NCBI RefSeq assembly: GCF_000411115.1
Contig: NZ_KE150253.1
Coordinates: 248,001 to 312,000, forward strand
Direction of reading: 5' to 3'
Origin: Capnocytophaga granulosa ATCC 51502
GTDB taxonomy: Bacteria > Bacteroidota > Bacteroidia > Flavobacteriales > Flavobacteriaceae
Length of the DNA stretch: 64,000 nucleotides
Shown: positions 51,144-59,613 of the stretch, in pieces
Position numbering within the stretch: position 1 is the stretch's first letter
How the letters are laid out: every line of letters begins with the position of its first letter
Position numbers and translations under genes: made by a program
Notes under the pieces: generated by a model
Seen by the model: the letters and a program-made list of their open reading frames with translations, nothing else
The model's database searches: none
What the model was told of the DNA's origin: nothing

Positions 51144-51806
51144 ATGAAAACGTTATTTCTTACCCTATTTCTATTAGCTACGGCTTGTCTCTATGCTCAA
51201 CCAGAGAAGTTTTCTTCGGGGTCACTCCTACTCACTCCTAAGAAAGAGGCACCCCTACAACCCAAGGGAGCAGAGCAGAAGAGCTCCGAGGTGTCCTCTT
51301 GGATGAAGAACTACCAAAAGCAAAACCCTACGCCCTCCTTTTCCTCAGAAGACAAGGGCGTGGATTTCACTGGTCAGTACCGCAAGCAATATGCCCAAAA
51401 GGAGATTACCCTGCCTAAGTACCAAACTGATCTGAAACTGGAAAAGGAGCAAGACCTCTCTGCCCTTAGGGGTGATAAGTCCTATGGCGAGTTCAATAGC
51501 ACTGCCGATGGGGTAGGTATCTTTTGCCGCGACTATGCCGATGTAGATGGGGATATAGTGGATATATACCTCAATGATGAGTTGGTGATAAGCAATGTAT
51601 ACTTACGTGGTGACTTCCAGCGCCTACATATTCCCCTGAAAGTAGGTTTTAACAAAATAGAAATCAAGGCACTCAACCAAGGACTCTATGGTCCCAACAC
51701 GGCTGAGTTCCTTGTGATAGATGACCAAAACCAAACGCTTATCAACCAGACATGGGCGCTGCTCACTGGCTACAAAGCCCGCTTTGTGATTGTTAAAGAC
51801 AAATAA
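51144..51806 (+). CDS. Unknown secreted protein, 220 residues
   Basis: Signal peptide MKTLFLTLFLLATACLYAQ; a lipobox is not convincing. Residues 20-100 are polar and probably extended. The C-terminal half forms a compact strand-rich domain: GVGIFCRDYADVDGDIVDIY, NDELVISNVYLRGDFQRLHI, KVGFNKIEIKALNQGLYGPN. It resembles a carbohydrate-binding-like beta sandwich, by inference only. It stands alone between two word repeats. Confidence 0.75.
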   Translation: MKTLFLTLFLLATACLYAQPEKFSSGSLLLTPKKEAPLQPKGAEQKSSEVSSWMKNYQKQNPTPSFSSEDKGVDFTGQYRKQYAQKEITLPKYQTDLKLEKEQDLSALRGDKSYGEFNSTADGVGIFCRDYADVDGDIVDIYLNDELVISNVYLRGDFQRLHIPLKVGFNKIEIKALNQGLYGPNTAEFLVIDDQNQTLINQTWALLTGYKARFVIVKDK

Positions 51807-51876
51807 TAATGATTAATGATTAACGCTGATAATGATTATTCTTAATTCGTTAATCATTAATCATTAATCGTTAAAA
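51806..51876. repeat. Word repeat (AATGATT/AATCATT) before acpH
   Basis: TAATGATTAATGATTAACG on the left mirrors CGTTAATCATTAATCATTA on the right. The whole 70-base gap consists of such words and is an imperfect inverted repeat. Confidence 0.75.
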
Positions 51877-52458
51877 ATGAATTTTTTAGCACATATTTTT
51901 TTATCAGGAGAAGAGAATGACCTGCTAAAGTTGGGGAATTTTATGGGAGATACCATACGAGGTAAGCAGTATCTGGACTATCCAGAAGAAGTACAGCGTG
52001 GTATTCTCCTGCATAGGCAAATAGATACTTTTACCGATGCCCATCCTCTTTTTCGAGAAAGCAAAAGGCGGTTGGTGCCTCTCTATGGCCATTATGCGGG
52101 AGTGATTACAGATATTTTCTATGATTATTTCTTGGCCAAGCACTGGCATACATTCTCTTCGGAGGATTTCGATGGCTATATTGAGCGCTTTTATGCACTT
52201 TTGCAGGAGAAAAAGGAGGTGCTAAACCCCCAAATGCAGTCTATTGCTGGCTATATGATGCGAGATAATTGGCTTAAAGCCTATCAGACTTATACGGGAT
52301 TGGCACGAATCCTCTATCAGATGGATAGACGAACCGAGTTTCGCTCCCACATGCAGTATGCGATTACCTCTCTGCAAACCGAAGAACCTCTCTTTGAAGC
52401 CGAGTTTCTTCCTTTTTTTAAAGAAATACAAGAGTTTGTCATAACAATTGACAAATAA
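51877..52458 (+). CDS. acpH: Acyl carrier protein phosphodiesterase-like AcpH
   Basis: Metal-dependent phosphodiesterase-like protein of 193 residues, thought to remove phosphopantetheine from ACP. Family landmarks: MNFLAHIFLSG, NFMGDTIRGKQYLDYPEEVQ, GILLHRQIDTFTDAHPLFRE and GVITDIFYDYFLAKHW with the HD-like ligands. A phosphopantetheinyl transferase lies 1.2 kb downstream in the same orientation, giving both directions of ACP modification in one neighbourhood. Confidence 0.9.
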   Translation: MNFLAHIFLSGEENDLLKLGNFMGDTIRGKQYLDYPEEVQRGILLHRQIDTFTDAHPLFRESKRRLVPLYGHYAGVITDIFYDYFLAKHWHTFSSEDFDGYIERFYALLQEKKEVLNPQMQSIAGYMMRDNWLKAYQTYTGLARILYQMDRRTEFRSHMQYAITSLQTEEPLFEAEFLPFFKEIQEFVITIDK

Positions 52459-52507
52459 CAATCCTAACAATCCTTGGCAACTCAAAATTCAAAACTCAAA
52501 ACTAACT

Positions 52508-53617
52508 ATGTTTTTTCTCTCATTAGGTAGTAATCTTGGTAATAGGGCACAGTACCTCCAGCATGCACTCTTCCTCCTGCATCGTGAGGTAGGCAAAGTT
52601 GTGAAGGTATCGCCCTTATACGAATCCCCTGCTTGGGGGTTTAGCTCGGAGCCTTTCTATAATATCTGCGCAGAGCTACATACCGACCTACCTTTGGAGG
52701 CGCTCCTGCCCAGACTCCATGCTATAGAAGCTCGCTTGGGGCGTGTGCGTACCTCTCAGCCTTCGGAGGGTTACAAGGCACGTACCTTGGATATTGACAT
52801 CCTCTACTATGATGATAAGGTCGTACAAACCGATACACTTTGCATACCTCACCCACAGTTGGCCTTAAGGCGCTTTGTCTTACAGCCTTTAGCCGATATA
52901 GCTCTCAACTTTATAGACCCTGCCAAAGGGCAAACGATAAGCCAGCTCCTTGAAGTCTGCCCTGATACAGCCGCTCTTACCTTAGTAAAACAGGACTTCG
53001 CCCTACCTGTGAACAAAGGCACCATTCCCTATCGCTATATCACCATAGAAGGGAATATAGGCGCAGGTAAAACTTCCTTGGCCACTCGCTTGGCGGAAGA
53101 CTTTTCAGGACAGTTACTCTTGGAGGAATTTGCCACTAACCCTTTTTTGGAGGACTTCTACAAGCAGCCACAGCGCTATGCCTTGGCCACTGAACTGAGC
53201 TTTCTCAAAGACCGCTATAAGCAACTCCAGCATACCCTCACCCTGAACGAACATCCCCTCTTGGTAGCTGACTATGCCTTTTCCAAATCCCTTATCTTTG
53301 CTCAAGAGACGCTTCCTAACAAGGAATATACCCTCTATGAAGAGCTGTTCTATTTGCTTTTTGAGCGGATGATAAAGCCAGATTTGTATATTTACCTCCA
53401 TCAACATACTGATACGTTACTAAAGAATATACAAAAAAGAGGGCGAAGTTTCGAGACGCCTATCTCTAAAACCTATTTGGAACGTATCGAGCAGAGTTAT
53501 CTGTCTTTTTTGCAGCATAATCCCTCGCTAAATACTCTTTTTATAGATGTCTCCTATATGGATTTTGTAAATAACCAAGACGATTACCAGTTTATCACCG
53601 CCCTAATTACAAAATAG
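52508..53617 (+). CDS. folK: Fusion of FolK pyrophosphokinase and deoxynucleoside kinase
   Basis: A 369-residue two-domain enzyme. The N-terminal FolK domain (residues 1-155) has FLSLGSNLGNR, SPLYESPAWGF, GRVRTSQPSEGYKARTLDID and RFVLQPLADIA. The C-terminal domain is a dNK-type kinase: P-loop ITIEGNIGAGKTSLATRLAE near residue 175, EEFATNPFLEDFY and QRGRSF-like KRGRSFETPIS. The start at 52508 (MFFLSLGSN) replaces a longer frame that would read through word-repeat sequence. The fusion joins folate and dNTP precursor supply. Confidence 0.92.
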   Translation: MFFLSLGSNLGNRAQYLQHALFLLHREVGKVVKVSPLYESPAWGFSSEPFYNICAELHTDLPLEALLPRLHAIEARLGRVRTSQPSEGYKARTLDIDILYYDDKVVQTDTLCIPHPQLALRRFVLQPLADIALNFIDPAKGQTISQLLEVCPDTAALTLVKQDFALPVNKGTIPYRYITIEGNIGAGKTSLATRLAEDFSGQLLLEEFATNPFLEDFYKQPQRYALATELSFLKDRYKQLQHTLTLNEHPLLVADYAFSKSLIFAQETLPNKEYTLYEELFYLLFERMIKPDLYIYLHQHTDTLLKNIQKRGRSFETPISKTYLERIEQSYLSFLQHNPSLNTLFIDVSYMDFVNNQDDYQFITALITK

Positions 53618-54238
53618 ATGCCTTTTTTTCAGCAACTCCATATAGCCGATACCCATGTTTATACATGGCAACTCACCGAGACGGTGGCGCAGCTTAGCGC
53701 TGGCCTCACCCTCTCCCAGGGGGAGGAAGAGCGGCTGACGACCATCCACAGCCAGAAGAAGCAGCGGGAGTTCTTGGCCATTCGTCATTTGTTGCAACAG
53801 GCACAACTACCTACCACAGCTCTTTACTATACCCCTGAGGGCAAGCCACAGCTTGAAGGGCGAAATATCTCTATCACCCACAGCCAAGATTTTGTAATGA
53901 TTGCCCTAGGCTCGCACGCCATAGGGATAGACATAGAGCGCTGTACCCCCCGTATCCTTCGCCTTGCTCCCCGCTTTACCCCGTGGCAAGCCCCTCCCGA
54001 TATGGACGAGTTTACCCAAATACAAGCCTATACCCAACTATGGACGATCAAGGAAGCACTCTATAAGATTGCCGACTTTCCCTCGGTTCGCTTCTATGAG
54101 GATTTGCAAACACCTCATTTCCAAGCCCTCGTTCCTTGCCAACAAGCCCTCATCACCCATCCCGAAGGCGATAAGGCCTACGAGGTACAGAGTTTCTTTT
54201 GGGAGGAGTATATTTGGACGGTGGTAAGTGAAGAATGA
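53618..54238 (+). CDS. 4'-Phosphopantetheinyl transferase superfamily protein
   Basis: Transfers phosphopantetheine from CoA to carrier proteins. A 206-residue Sfp-like protein with both signature motifs: GIDIERCTPR near residue 109 and LWTIKEALYKIAD near residue 142. Its ATG follows the folK stop codon directly (TAG ATG), so it is co-translated. It stands near acpH. The target carrier proteins are not in the window. Confidence 0.9.
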   Translation: MPFFQQLHIADTHVYTWQLTETVAQLSAGLTLSQGEEERLTTIHSQKKQREFLAIRHLLQQAQLPTTALYYTPEGKPQLEGRNISITHSQDFVMIALGSHAIGIDIERCTPRILRLAPRFTPWQAPPDMDEFTQIQAYTQLWTIKEALYKIADFPSVRFYEDLQTPHFQALVPCQQALITHPEGDKAYEVQSFFWEEYIWTVVSEE

Positions 54239-54282
54239 AAAGTGAATAGAACAACTCAAAATTAACAACTCAAAACTCAAAA
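54228..54282. repeat. Intergenic word repeat (GTGAAAA and AACTCAAAA)
   Basis: AAGTGAAGAATGAAAAGTGA then ACAACTCAAAATTAACAACTCAAAACTCAAA fill the gap between the transferase gene and ruvX. The first words overlap the transferase's last codons. Similar AACTCAAAA words lie at 52455-52507. Confidence 0.7.
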
Positions 54283-54693
54283 ATGCGTATTCTTGCAATA
54301 GACTATGGTACCAAGCGTTGTGGTATCGCGGTAACCGACGAACTCAAACTCATTGCCTCGGCACTGGCGACGGTAGAAACAACTGAGCTACTGGATTTCT
54401 TACAGAAGTACTGCCAAGCGGAACAGGTAGAACGTATTATTGTAGGCCTGCCCAAGCAGGTCTCTGGCGAACTCTCAGAGAGTGAAATGGCCATAGCTAC
54501 TTTTATTGAAAAGCTCCAAGAAAAACTCCCTGAGATTCCCGTCTCTCGCTATGACGAGCGCTTTACTTCGAAAATAGCCTCACATATCCTCGTGGAGAGT
54601 GGTACTAAGAAGAAAAAAAGACAGGACAAAGCACTCTTGGATAGGATCAGTGCGACCCTTATCCTACAAGATTATTTGAGTTCTTTATCATAA
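54283..54693 (+). CDS. ruvX: RuvX/YqgF Holliday junction resolvase homologue
   Basis: A 136-residue RNase H-fold nuclease-like protein implicated in 16S rRNA 5' maturation or junction resolution. Motifs: RILAIDYGTKRCGIAVTDEL (first Asp), IIVGLPKQVSGELSES and YDERFTSKIASHIL, and the C-terminal Asp in KKKKRQDKALLDRISATLIL. Length and motifs are normal. It lies 4 bp upstream of dxs. Confidence 0.95.
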   Translation: MRILAIDYGTKRCGIAVTDELKLIASALATVETTELLDFLQKYCQAEQVERIIVGLPKQVSGELSESEMAIATFIEKLQEKLPEIPVSRYDERFTSKIASHILVESGTKKKKRQDKALLDRISATLILQDYLSSLS

Positions 54694-54697
54694 GAAA

Positions 54698-56434
54698 ATG
54701 ACTTTACTCGAACAAGTATATACCCCTGCGGATATCCGCCATTTCTCTCTCGCCGAGCTTAGGCAGCTGGCGGGGGAGTTGCGCCATTTTATCATTAATG
54801 AAGTAGCCACCAAGGAAGGTCATTTGGGGGCTGGTCTGGGCGTGGTAGAACTGACTATTGCCCTGCACTATGTGTTCAATACCCCTGAGGATATATTGGT
54901 CTTTGATGTAGGACACCAGGCCTATCCACATAAGCTCCTTACAGGCAGGCGCGAACGCTTTGCTACCAATCGCCAATGGGGAGGCCTTTCAGGTTTTCCA
55001 AGGCGCAAGGAGAGCGAATACGACCCCTTCGGTACAGGCCATGCGGGTACTTCCCTCTCGGCCGTATTGGGCATGGCTACCGCAGCAGTGCTTCAGGAGA
55101 ATTTTTCACGCAAGCATGTGGCTGTCATCGGGGACGCTTCTTTTGTCAATGGCATGGCCTTGGAGGCACTCAACCAAATGGGGGATAGCAAGGTCAATAT
55201 GCTGGTGGTGCTCAATGACAACCAAATAGGCATAGACCCCTCTACAGGCGCTTTTCGCTATTACTTGGAACGCTTGGCCAAGGGAGCCGATAAGGGCAGT
55301 TTCTTTGCTGATTTGCAAATAGAGTATTTAGGTAGCTATGATGGGCATTCCTTTGAAGAGCTAATTCCTGTACTAAGCCAGGCAAGAGATTTCTTTGGGG
55401 TACAGCTAGTGCATATCCGTACTACCAAAGGCAAGGGCTACCAAAGGGCAGAAGAGCGACAGACACTTTTTCATGCCCCAGGCAAGTTTGACCCCGCTAC
55501 GGGTATGCTTCTACCTCAGCAGAGGCAACAAACGAAGTTTCAGGACGTTTTTGGCCATACCCTCTGTGAGTTGGCCGCCGAGAACAAGGCTATTGTGGGC
55601 ATTACTCCAGCCATGGTAACAGGTAGTTCGCTCCACTATATGCAGCAACAATTCCCCGCTCGCACCTTTGATGTAGGCATAGCCGAAGAACACGCAGTTA
55701 CCTTTGCCGCAGGATTGGCTACCCAAGGGCTGCTGCCTTTCTTGGTCATTTATTCTACTTTTCTGCAAAGAGGCTATGACCAACTCATTCACGATGTAGC
55801 TTTGCAACAGCTCAAAGTGATTTTCTGTATAGATAGGGCAGGCCTAGTGGGGGAGGACGGTGCTACCCATCAGGGCGTATTTGATATAGCTTACTTGCGC
55901 TGTATTCCTCATATAGAAATCTTTGCCCCTCGCAATGAGGTAGAATTACGTAATATCCTCTATACCGCCCAACTCCCTGAGCAAGATAAGGCGCTGGCCA
56001 TACGCTACCCTCGTGGTTATGGACAGCTAACGGTGTGGCAGCTACCTTTTGAGAAAATAGAGAAGAAAGGGGTACAACTCCGCGAAGGCACACGCTATGC
56101 GGTGCTTTCGGTAGGTACCATAGCCGATGAGGTTGCCCAAGAGATAGACCAGCACCCTGAGGCTGAGACATTTGCCCATTACGATATGCGATGGATTAAA
56201 CCCTTAGATGAGGAGCTTTTGCATCATGTCCTAAAAAAATATCAGGCAGTGATTACGGTAGAGGAGGGGTGCAAGGCGGGCGGTTTTGGTGAGAGTATTG
56301 TGGTCTTTGCCAAAGAAAAAGGCTACAGCCTCCCGATCAGAATCGTAGCTATAGCCGATGTCTTTGTAGAGCATGGCTCAGTTGCTCTGCAACGTGCCTT
56401 TACAGGTCTTACCAATTTTCTAGCTGAAAAGTAA
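54698..56434 (+). CDS. dxs: 1-Deoxy-D-xylulose-5-phosphate synthase
   Basis: Thiamine-dependent condensation of pyruvate and glyceraldehyde 3-phosphate, the first step of the MEP isoprenoid path. Motifs: GHQAYPHKLLTGR, GTGHAGTSLSAVLG, thiamine-binding GDASFVNGMALEALNQMGDS with LNDNQIGI, YDGHSFEELI, and catalytic Glu in GIAEEHAVTFAAGLA. Length is 578 residues, at the short end of the family but with all domains present. It is tied to ruvX by a 4-bp gap. Confidence 0.96.
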   Translation: MTLLEQVYTPADIRHFSLAELRQLAGELRHFIINEVATKEGHLGAGLGVVELTIALHYVFNTPEDILVFDVGHQAYPHKLLTGRRERFATNRQWGGLSGFPRRKESEYDPFGTGHAGTSLSAVLGMATAAVLQENFSRKHVAVIGDASFVNGMALEALNQMGDSKVNMLVVLNDNQIGIDPSTGAFRYYLERLAKGADKGSFFADLQIEYLGSYDGHSFEELIPVLSQARDFFGVQLVHIRTTKGKGYQRAEERQTLFHAPGKFDPATGMLLPQQRQQTKFQDVFGHTLCELAAENKAIVGITPAMVTGSSLHYMQQQFPARTFDVGIAEEHAVTFAAGLATQGLLPFLVIYSTFLQRGYDQLIHDVALQQLKVIFCIDRAGLVGEDGATHQGVFDIAYLRCIPHIEIFAPRNEVELRNILYTAQLPEQDKALAIRYPRGYGQLTVWQLPFEKIEKKGVQLREGTRYAVLSVGTIADEVAQEIDQHPEAETFAHYDMRWIKPLDEELLHHVLKKYQAVITVEEGCKAGGFGESIVVFAKEKGYSLPIRIVAIADVFVEHGSVALQRAFTGLTNFLAEK

Positions 56435-56480
56435 GGCCAAAATACTTGAGACTGCCTATATGGCAGATAAACTCAAAAGA

Positions 56481-58022
56481 TTATTTCCCTTCTATAAGGT
56501 GTTCGTATGCCTCCCATCCTTTGGTGCCTTTGTATTCCCATATACTACTGGCAGGAACATAGATATGCTTGAGCTTCCTATCATTTTCAAAAATAGCGCG
56601 ATCAACTCCCTTTACAGAAGTTATTTTAGGAGGGGTTTTTGCCTCTATGATGACAGTCTCTAAGTCCTCACAATCGGCAAAGGCTCCTTGATCTATCTGC
56701 GTGATGCTCTCAGGTAGGGTGATACTTACTAATCCTGTATTGCTGAAGGTGTGTGGGTGTATTCCTTTTATCTTTTGGCTTAGGATAACCCTTTTTAAAC
56801 TTTTTAGATTCTGGAAAGCACGTGCTTCTATGATTTCTACATTCTCTCCTATGACAATGGATTCCAATCGGCTACAATTCTTGAAGACATCTGTTGCGAT
56901 TTTCTTTACTTTTCTCAGGTCTTCATCTTCATTCATATTAATATGTCTGATGCGAATGGAGAGCCATTGTTTAAGTACCTCTCCCTCAAACCGATCTCCT
57001 TCGTTTTTCTCATAAACCAACTCATAATCATAATTCTGTGAAGGAGAAGCCCCTAAGCTAATAAACTGATCAGACCAACCTCTATTAGTTTTAGGCCCAT
57101 AAAGCCTCTTGTTGAGTAGGTCTATATAGAAATCACCTTCACTCCCTAAGCTATTGTTTGGGGCGCCAGAGCCAGAGAAAAGGCTGTTTTTCTTTGTATC
57201 AGAAGGGGCGGAATGTCCATCTTTGCCCTTCTCTCCGTCAGCTCCCTTGGGGCCTTGCGCGCCCTCCTTACCATCTGCCCCTTTAGGGCCTTGTGGTCCT
57301 TGCGGCCCTGGCAGTCCGTCTTTGCCATCAGCCCCCTTGGGACCTGGGGCACCATCTTTACCATCGGCTCCCTTGGGACCTGGGGCACCATCTTTACCAT
57401 CGGCTCCCTTGGGTCCTTGCGCTCCGTCCCTGCCGTCTGCTCCTTTAGGGCCTTGCGCGCCGTCTTTGCCATTTTTCCCATCAGCACCTTTAGGGCCAGG
57501 CAACCCGTCCCTGCCGTCTTCTCCTTTCTCTCCCCGTTCGCCTTTGAGGCCTTTGAGACCCCGCTCACCTTTAAGACCTCGTTCGCCCTTGTCTCCTTTC
57601 TCGCCCTTGTTACCAGGGATACCTTGCTCTCCACGTTCGCCTTGGTCGCCCTTGTCACCCTGCTCTCCTTTGAGGCCTTTATCCCCTTTATCTCCCTTCA
57701 GACCTTGGTCGCCCCTCTCACCCTTGTCTCCCTTATCCCCTTTGTCTCCTTTCTCGCCCTTATCCCCTTTGTCGCCAGGGATACCTTTTAGGCTAATGGG
57801 ATTACCCCAGCCATCAGCGGTTTTGCTACCATAGAGCTGAGCGTTTGCAAGGTCTATATAATAGTCGCCAATATTCCCCAAAGCTGCATCAGGCGCTCCC
57901 ATTCCCGAATGAATGATATTACCTTTCTGTACTTCAACACGTTCAACAACCGTTTCCTTTTGACAACTGATAACTATCCAAAGCCCTATTAGGGCACTGA
58001 TAAAAAAGAGAACCCTCTTCAT
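56481..58022 (-). CDS. Collagen-like and leucine-rich repeat lipoprotein
   Basis: A 513-residue surface lipoprotein. The start at 58022 gives MKRVLFFISALIGLWIVISC (lipobox VISC). Next comes a module SGMGAPDAALGNIGDYYIDL with LYGSKT. About 64 uninterrupted collagen Gly-X-Y triplets follow (near residues 80-270), rich in GDK, GER and GPKGADGKDG. A second copy of the first module (SGSGAPNNSLGSEGDFYIDL, LYGPKT) then appears, and finally a BspA-type leucine-rich domain (ATDVFKNCSRLESIVIGENV, ALENLKSLKR-like AFQNLKSLKRVILS). It probably forms a trimeric stalk displaying the C-terminal domain; adhesion is inferred. Confidence 0.92.
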   Translation of the reverse strand: MKRVLFFISALIGLWIVISCQKETVVERVEVQKGNIIHSGMGAPDAALGNIGDYYIDLANAQLYGSKTADGWGNPISLKGIPGDKGDKGEKGDKGDKGDKGERGDQGLKGDKGDKGLKGEQGDKGDQGERGEQGIPGNKGEKGDKGERGLKGERGLKGLKGERGEKGEDGRDGLPGPKGADGKNGKDGAQGPKGADGRDGAQGPKGADGKDGAPGPKGADGKDGAPGPKGADGKDGLPGPQGPQGPKGADGKEGAQGPKGADGEKGKDGHSAPSDTKKNSLFSGSGAPNNSLGSEGDFYIDLLNKRLYGPKTNRGWSDQFISLGASPSQNYDYELVYEKNEGDRFEGEVLKQWLSIRIRHINMNEDEDLRKVKKIATDVFKNCSRLESIVIGENVEIIEARAFQNLKSLKRVILSQKIKGIHPHTFSNTGLVSITLPESITQIDQGAFADCEDLETVIIEAKTPPKITSVKGVDRAIFENDRKLKHIYVPASSIWEYKGTKGWEAYEHLIEGK

Positions 58023-58051
58023 AATCATAACGATTTAGTGTATTTGTACTA

Positions 58052-58059
58052 CAAAGTTA
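58052..58059 (-). promoter_or_regulatory. -7 box TAACTTTG for the collagen-like gene
   Basis: CAAAGTTA on the plus strand, 29 bases upstream of the start at 58022. Confidence 0.65.
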
Positions 58060-58253
58060 AGGAAAAATTAGCAAATATCCTAAAGGTTTCTTTGTTTTTT
58101 GTAAGTTGTTGAGAGATAGTAGATTTTGTATAAAAGTCGGGTTTTTTCAGGGGGAAAAAGTAAGGATATTTATGTAAATTAACTGCTATAAAAGAGAATT
58201 TTTGCTATTAAAACCTTTATCTATATAAGAGGTTGTGTTATTTCTCAAAACAT

Positions 58254-58301
58254 CCATTTGCCAATGAGTTCCTTAGCAAAAAGAAACTCATTGGCAAATG
58301 G
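58254..58301. repeat. Perfect 17-bp inverted repeat without a T-run
   Basis: CCATTTGCCAATGAGTT (58254-58270) is mirrored at 58285-58301 with a 14-base spacer. It lies between the upstream region of the collagen-like gene and the stop codon of the regulator at 58314. It lacks a clear poly-T tail, so it is a weak terminator candidate. No other feature was seen in the 58060-58253 stretch. Confidence 0.8.
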
Positions 58302-58313
58302 GCAAATAGCCTT

Positions 58314-58613
58314 TCAACTATGATTCGTATCAATAACCAAATAACTCTTTAGCGCCTCCACATAGCTCTCAAAAGCCAATAGTCCCTTATGGGTAAGGGT
58401 GATTTCGGTATTGGGATAGTTATCCTTGAAGGACTTGGTAACCGAGATATATCCTGCGGTTTCTAGTTTTTGTATTTGTACCGAAATATTCCCCGAAGTG
58501 GCCTTGGTAGCCTGCTTTATCCGAGCAAAATCAGCCTTTTCCTCTGCTATAAGCAAAGAAACTATGGCCAATCTGAGTTGGGAGTGCAAGATGGGGTCTA
58601 AATCACTGAACAT
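58314..58613 (-). CDS. Winged-helix transcriptional regulator (ArsR/MarR-like)
   Basis: A 99-residue DNA-binding protein. The start at 58613 (MFSDLDPILHSQLRLAIVSL) is chosen because it begins the known fold and overlaps the upstream stop codon by 11 bp. The frame is open further upstream but reads over the neighbour. The recognition helix region is FARIKQATKATSGNISVQIQ and the wing YISVTKSFKDNYPNTEITLT. It resembles the DUF-type transcriptional regulators that pair with small membrane proteins. Confidence 0.85.
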   Translation of the reverse strand: MFSDLDPILHSQLRLAIVSLLIAEEKADFARIKQATKATSGNISVQIQKLETAGYISVTKSFKDNYPNTEITLTHKGLLAFESYVEALKSYLVIDTNHS

Positions 58614-59199
58614 CTCTTTGCTTTTTGTAGTTAGTATAGAACTGTATTCCTGGAATAAGGAACAATAAGCAGGCCAATACGGCACAGAGTAGCGGCAAGG
58701 CGATTCCATAGTGGAAGAACAACACACTATAGGTGAGTACAATTCCCATGATAGAGGTCACTACCCACAAGGAAACCCTTAGGTGTAGGGCGATCGCCAA
58801 GGAAACAAACGAGAAAGGCAGATAGATTACCAGCATAGCAATCTCGTAATTTTTCCAATTGCTAAAAGGCAAGCAAAAGCAAGAAATAGCCCCCAGTCCT
58901 GCTACGAGCCAAAGCCAGTCAAGCGGGTCGGTACGCTTTTTCTCTTTTCGGTTTCTCGCGCCCTCTTTCATTTTTGAGAAGAAGGAGATAAAGAATCCCA
59001 AGGGCATCAGTACGCCCCAGCCTATCCATGAGTAACGGGGATAGTAATCCGTGGCAAGCATCACAAATTGTATGATTCCAGAAAGGCAAATCAATACACT
59101 CCAAAAGATCAAGAAGAAACCATTTTCTTCATACTTTTGCTTTCTTTGACGAATGATATCCTGAATGAGTTTCAAGCTATCGGCAGGTTGTAGTTCCAT
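58603..59199 (-). CDS. Small membrane protein, partner of the winged-helix regulator
   Basis: A 198-residue integral membrane protein with about five helices (GFFLIFWSVLICLSGIIQFV, SWIGWGVLMPLGFFISFFSK, WLWLVAGLGAISCFCLPFSN and two more). The opening DSLKLIQDIIRQRKQKYEEN is an amphipathic helix in the cytosol. Role unknown. Pairing with a downstream overlapping regulator suggests a membrane sensor or a regulated stress module, by inference. Confidence 0.8.
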   Translation of the reverse strand: MELQPADSLKLIQDIIRQRKQKYEENGFFLIFWSVLICLSGIIQFVMLATDYYPRYSWIGWGVLMPLGFFISFFSKMKEGARNRKEKKRTDPLDWLWLVAGLGAISCFCLPFSNWKNYEIAMLVIYLPFSFVSLAIALHLRVSLWVVTSIMGIVLTYSVLFFHYGIALPLLCAVLACLLFLIPGIQFYTNYKKQRDVQ

Positions 59200-59231
59200 G
59201 ATGATATAAATTTAGGGTTTTAAATACGATG

Positions 59232-59239
59232 CAAAGATA
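59232..59239 (-). promoter_or_regulatory. -7 box TATCTTTG for the membrane protein-regulator pair
   Basis: CAAAGATA on the plus strand, 33 bases upstream of the start at 59199. Confidence 0.65.
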
Positions 59240-59330
59240 AATAAGTTTATTTTATAAACCAAATATTTTTCAAATTATTTTTTGTTGACAATTGATATTT
59301 TTTACAACAAATTGATTATCAATTATTTAA

Positions 59331-59556
59331 CATGAGTTCGACATAAGCAAAATTATATTTCTTCTCCCACAGATTCCACGGATTTTCACAGAGAGAATAA
59401 CACAACAACTAAGTATAACTCTTTAATTTCCACGGATAAATAAGGCCTTTGGCCTTATAAAAATCTGTGTAAATCGCAACAGTACAATTATACAAACATA
59501 GAAAATCTGTGAAATCCGTGAAAATCTGTGGGAGCTTTCGTTATATCGAACTCACG
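59331..59556 (-). mobile_element. MITE-like element copy 2, 226 bp with 8-bp direct flanks
   Basis: Terminal inverted repeats C(A/G)TGAGTTCGA(C/T)ATAA lie at both ends. They are flanked by perfect 8-bp direct repeats TTATTTAA (59323-59330 and 59557-59564), as from a target-site duplication. The centre holds an imperfect AAGGCC/GGCCTT hairpin. A TAATTTTG -7 box on the minus strand (59348-59355) faces outward, toward the membrane protein gene. No reading frame of use is inside, so it would be mobilised in trans. This element fills most of the 59200-59677 gap. Confidence 0.82.
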
Positions 59557-59574
59557 TTATTTAAATTGTAATAA

Positions 59575-59613
59575 AAGAAAAACGCCAATAATGATACATC
59601 ATTACTGGCGTTT
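59575..59613 (-). terminator. Intrinsic terminator after the transglycosylase-like gene
   Basis: AAACGCCA and TAATGAT (from 59579) pair with ATCATTA and TGGCGTTT (to 59613), with one mismatch. A T-rich run follows on the minus strand. Confidence 0.85.

Noticed and set aside
56450..56470. CTGCC/GGCAG palindrome between dxs and the collagen-like gene as a terminator
   Set aside because: The stem is only about 6-7 bp with almost no loop and no T-run.
57154..57834. Long open frame on the plus strand rich in Pro, Ser and Leu opposite the collagen-like gene
   Set aside because: It mirrors the Gly-X-Y coding repeat on the other strand; repeated GGN codons give open, proline-rich frames on the complement. 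It has no promoter or plausible start.
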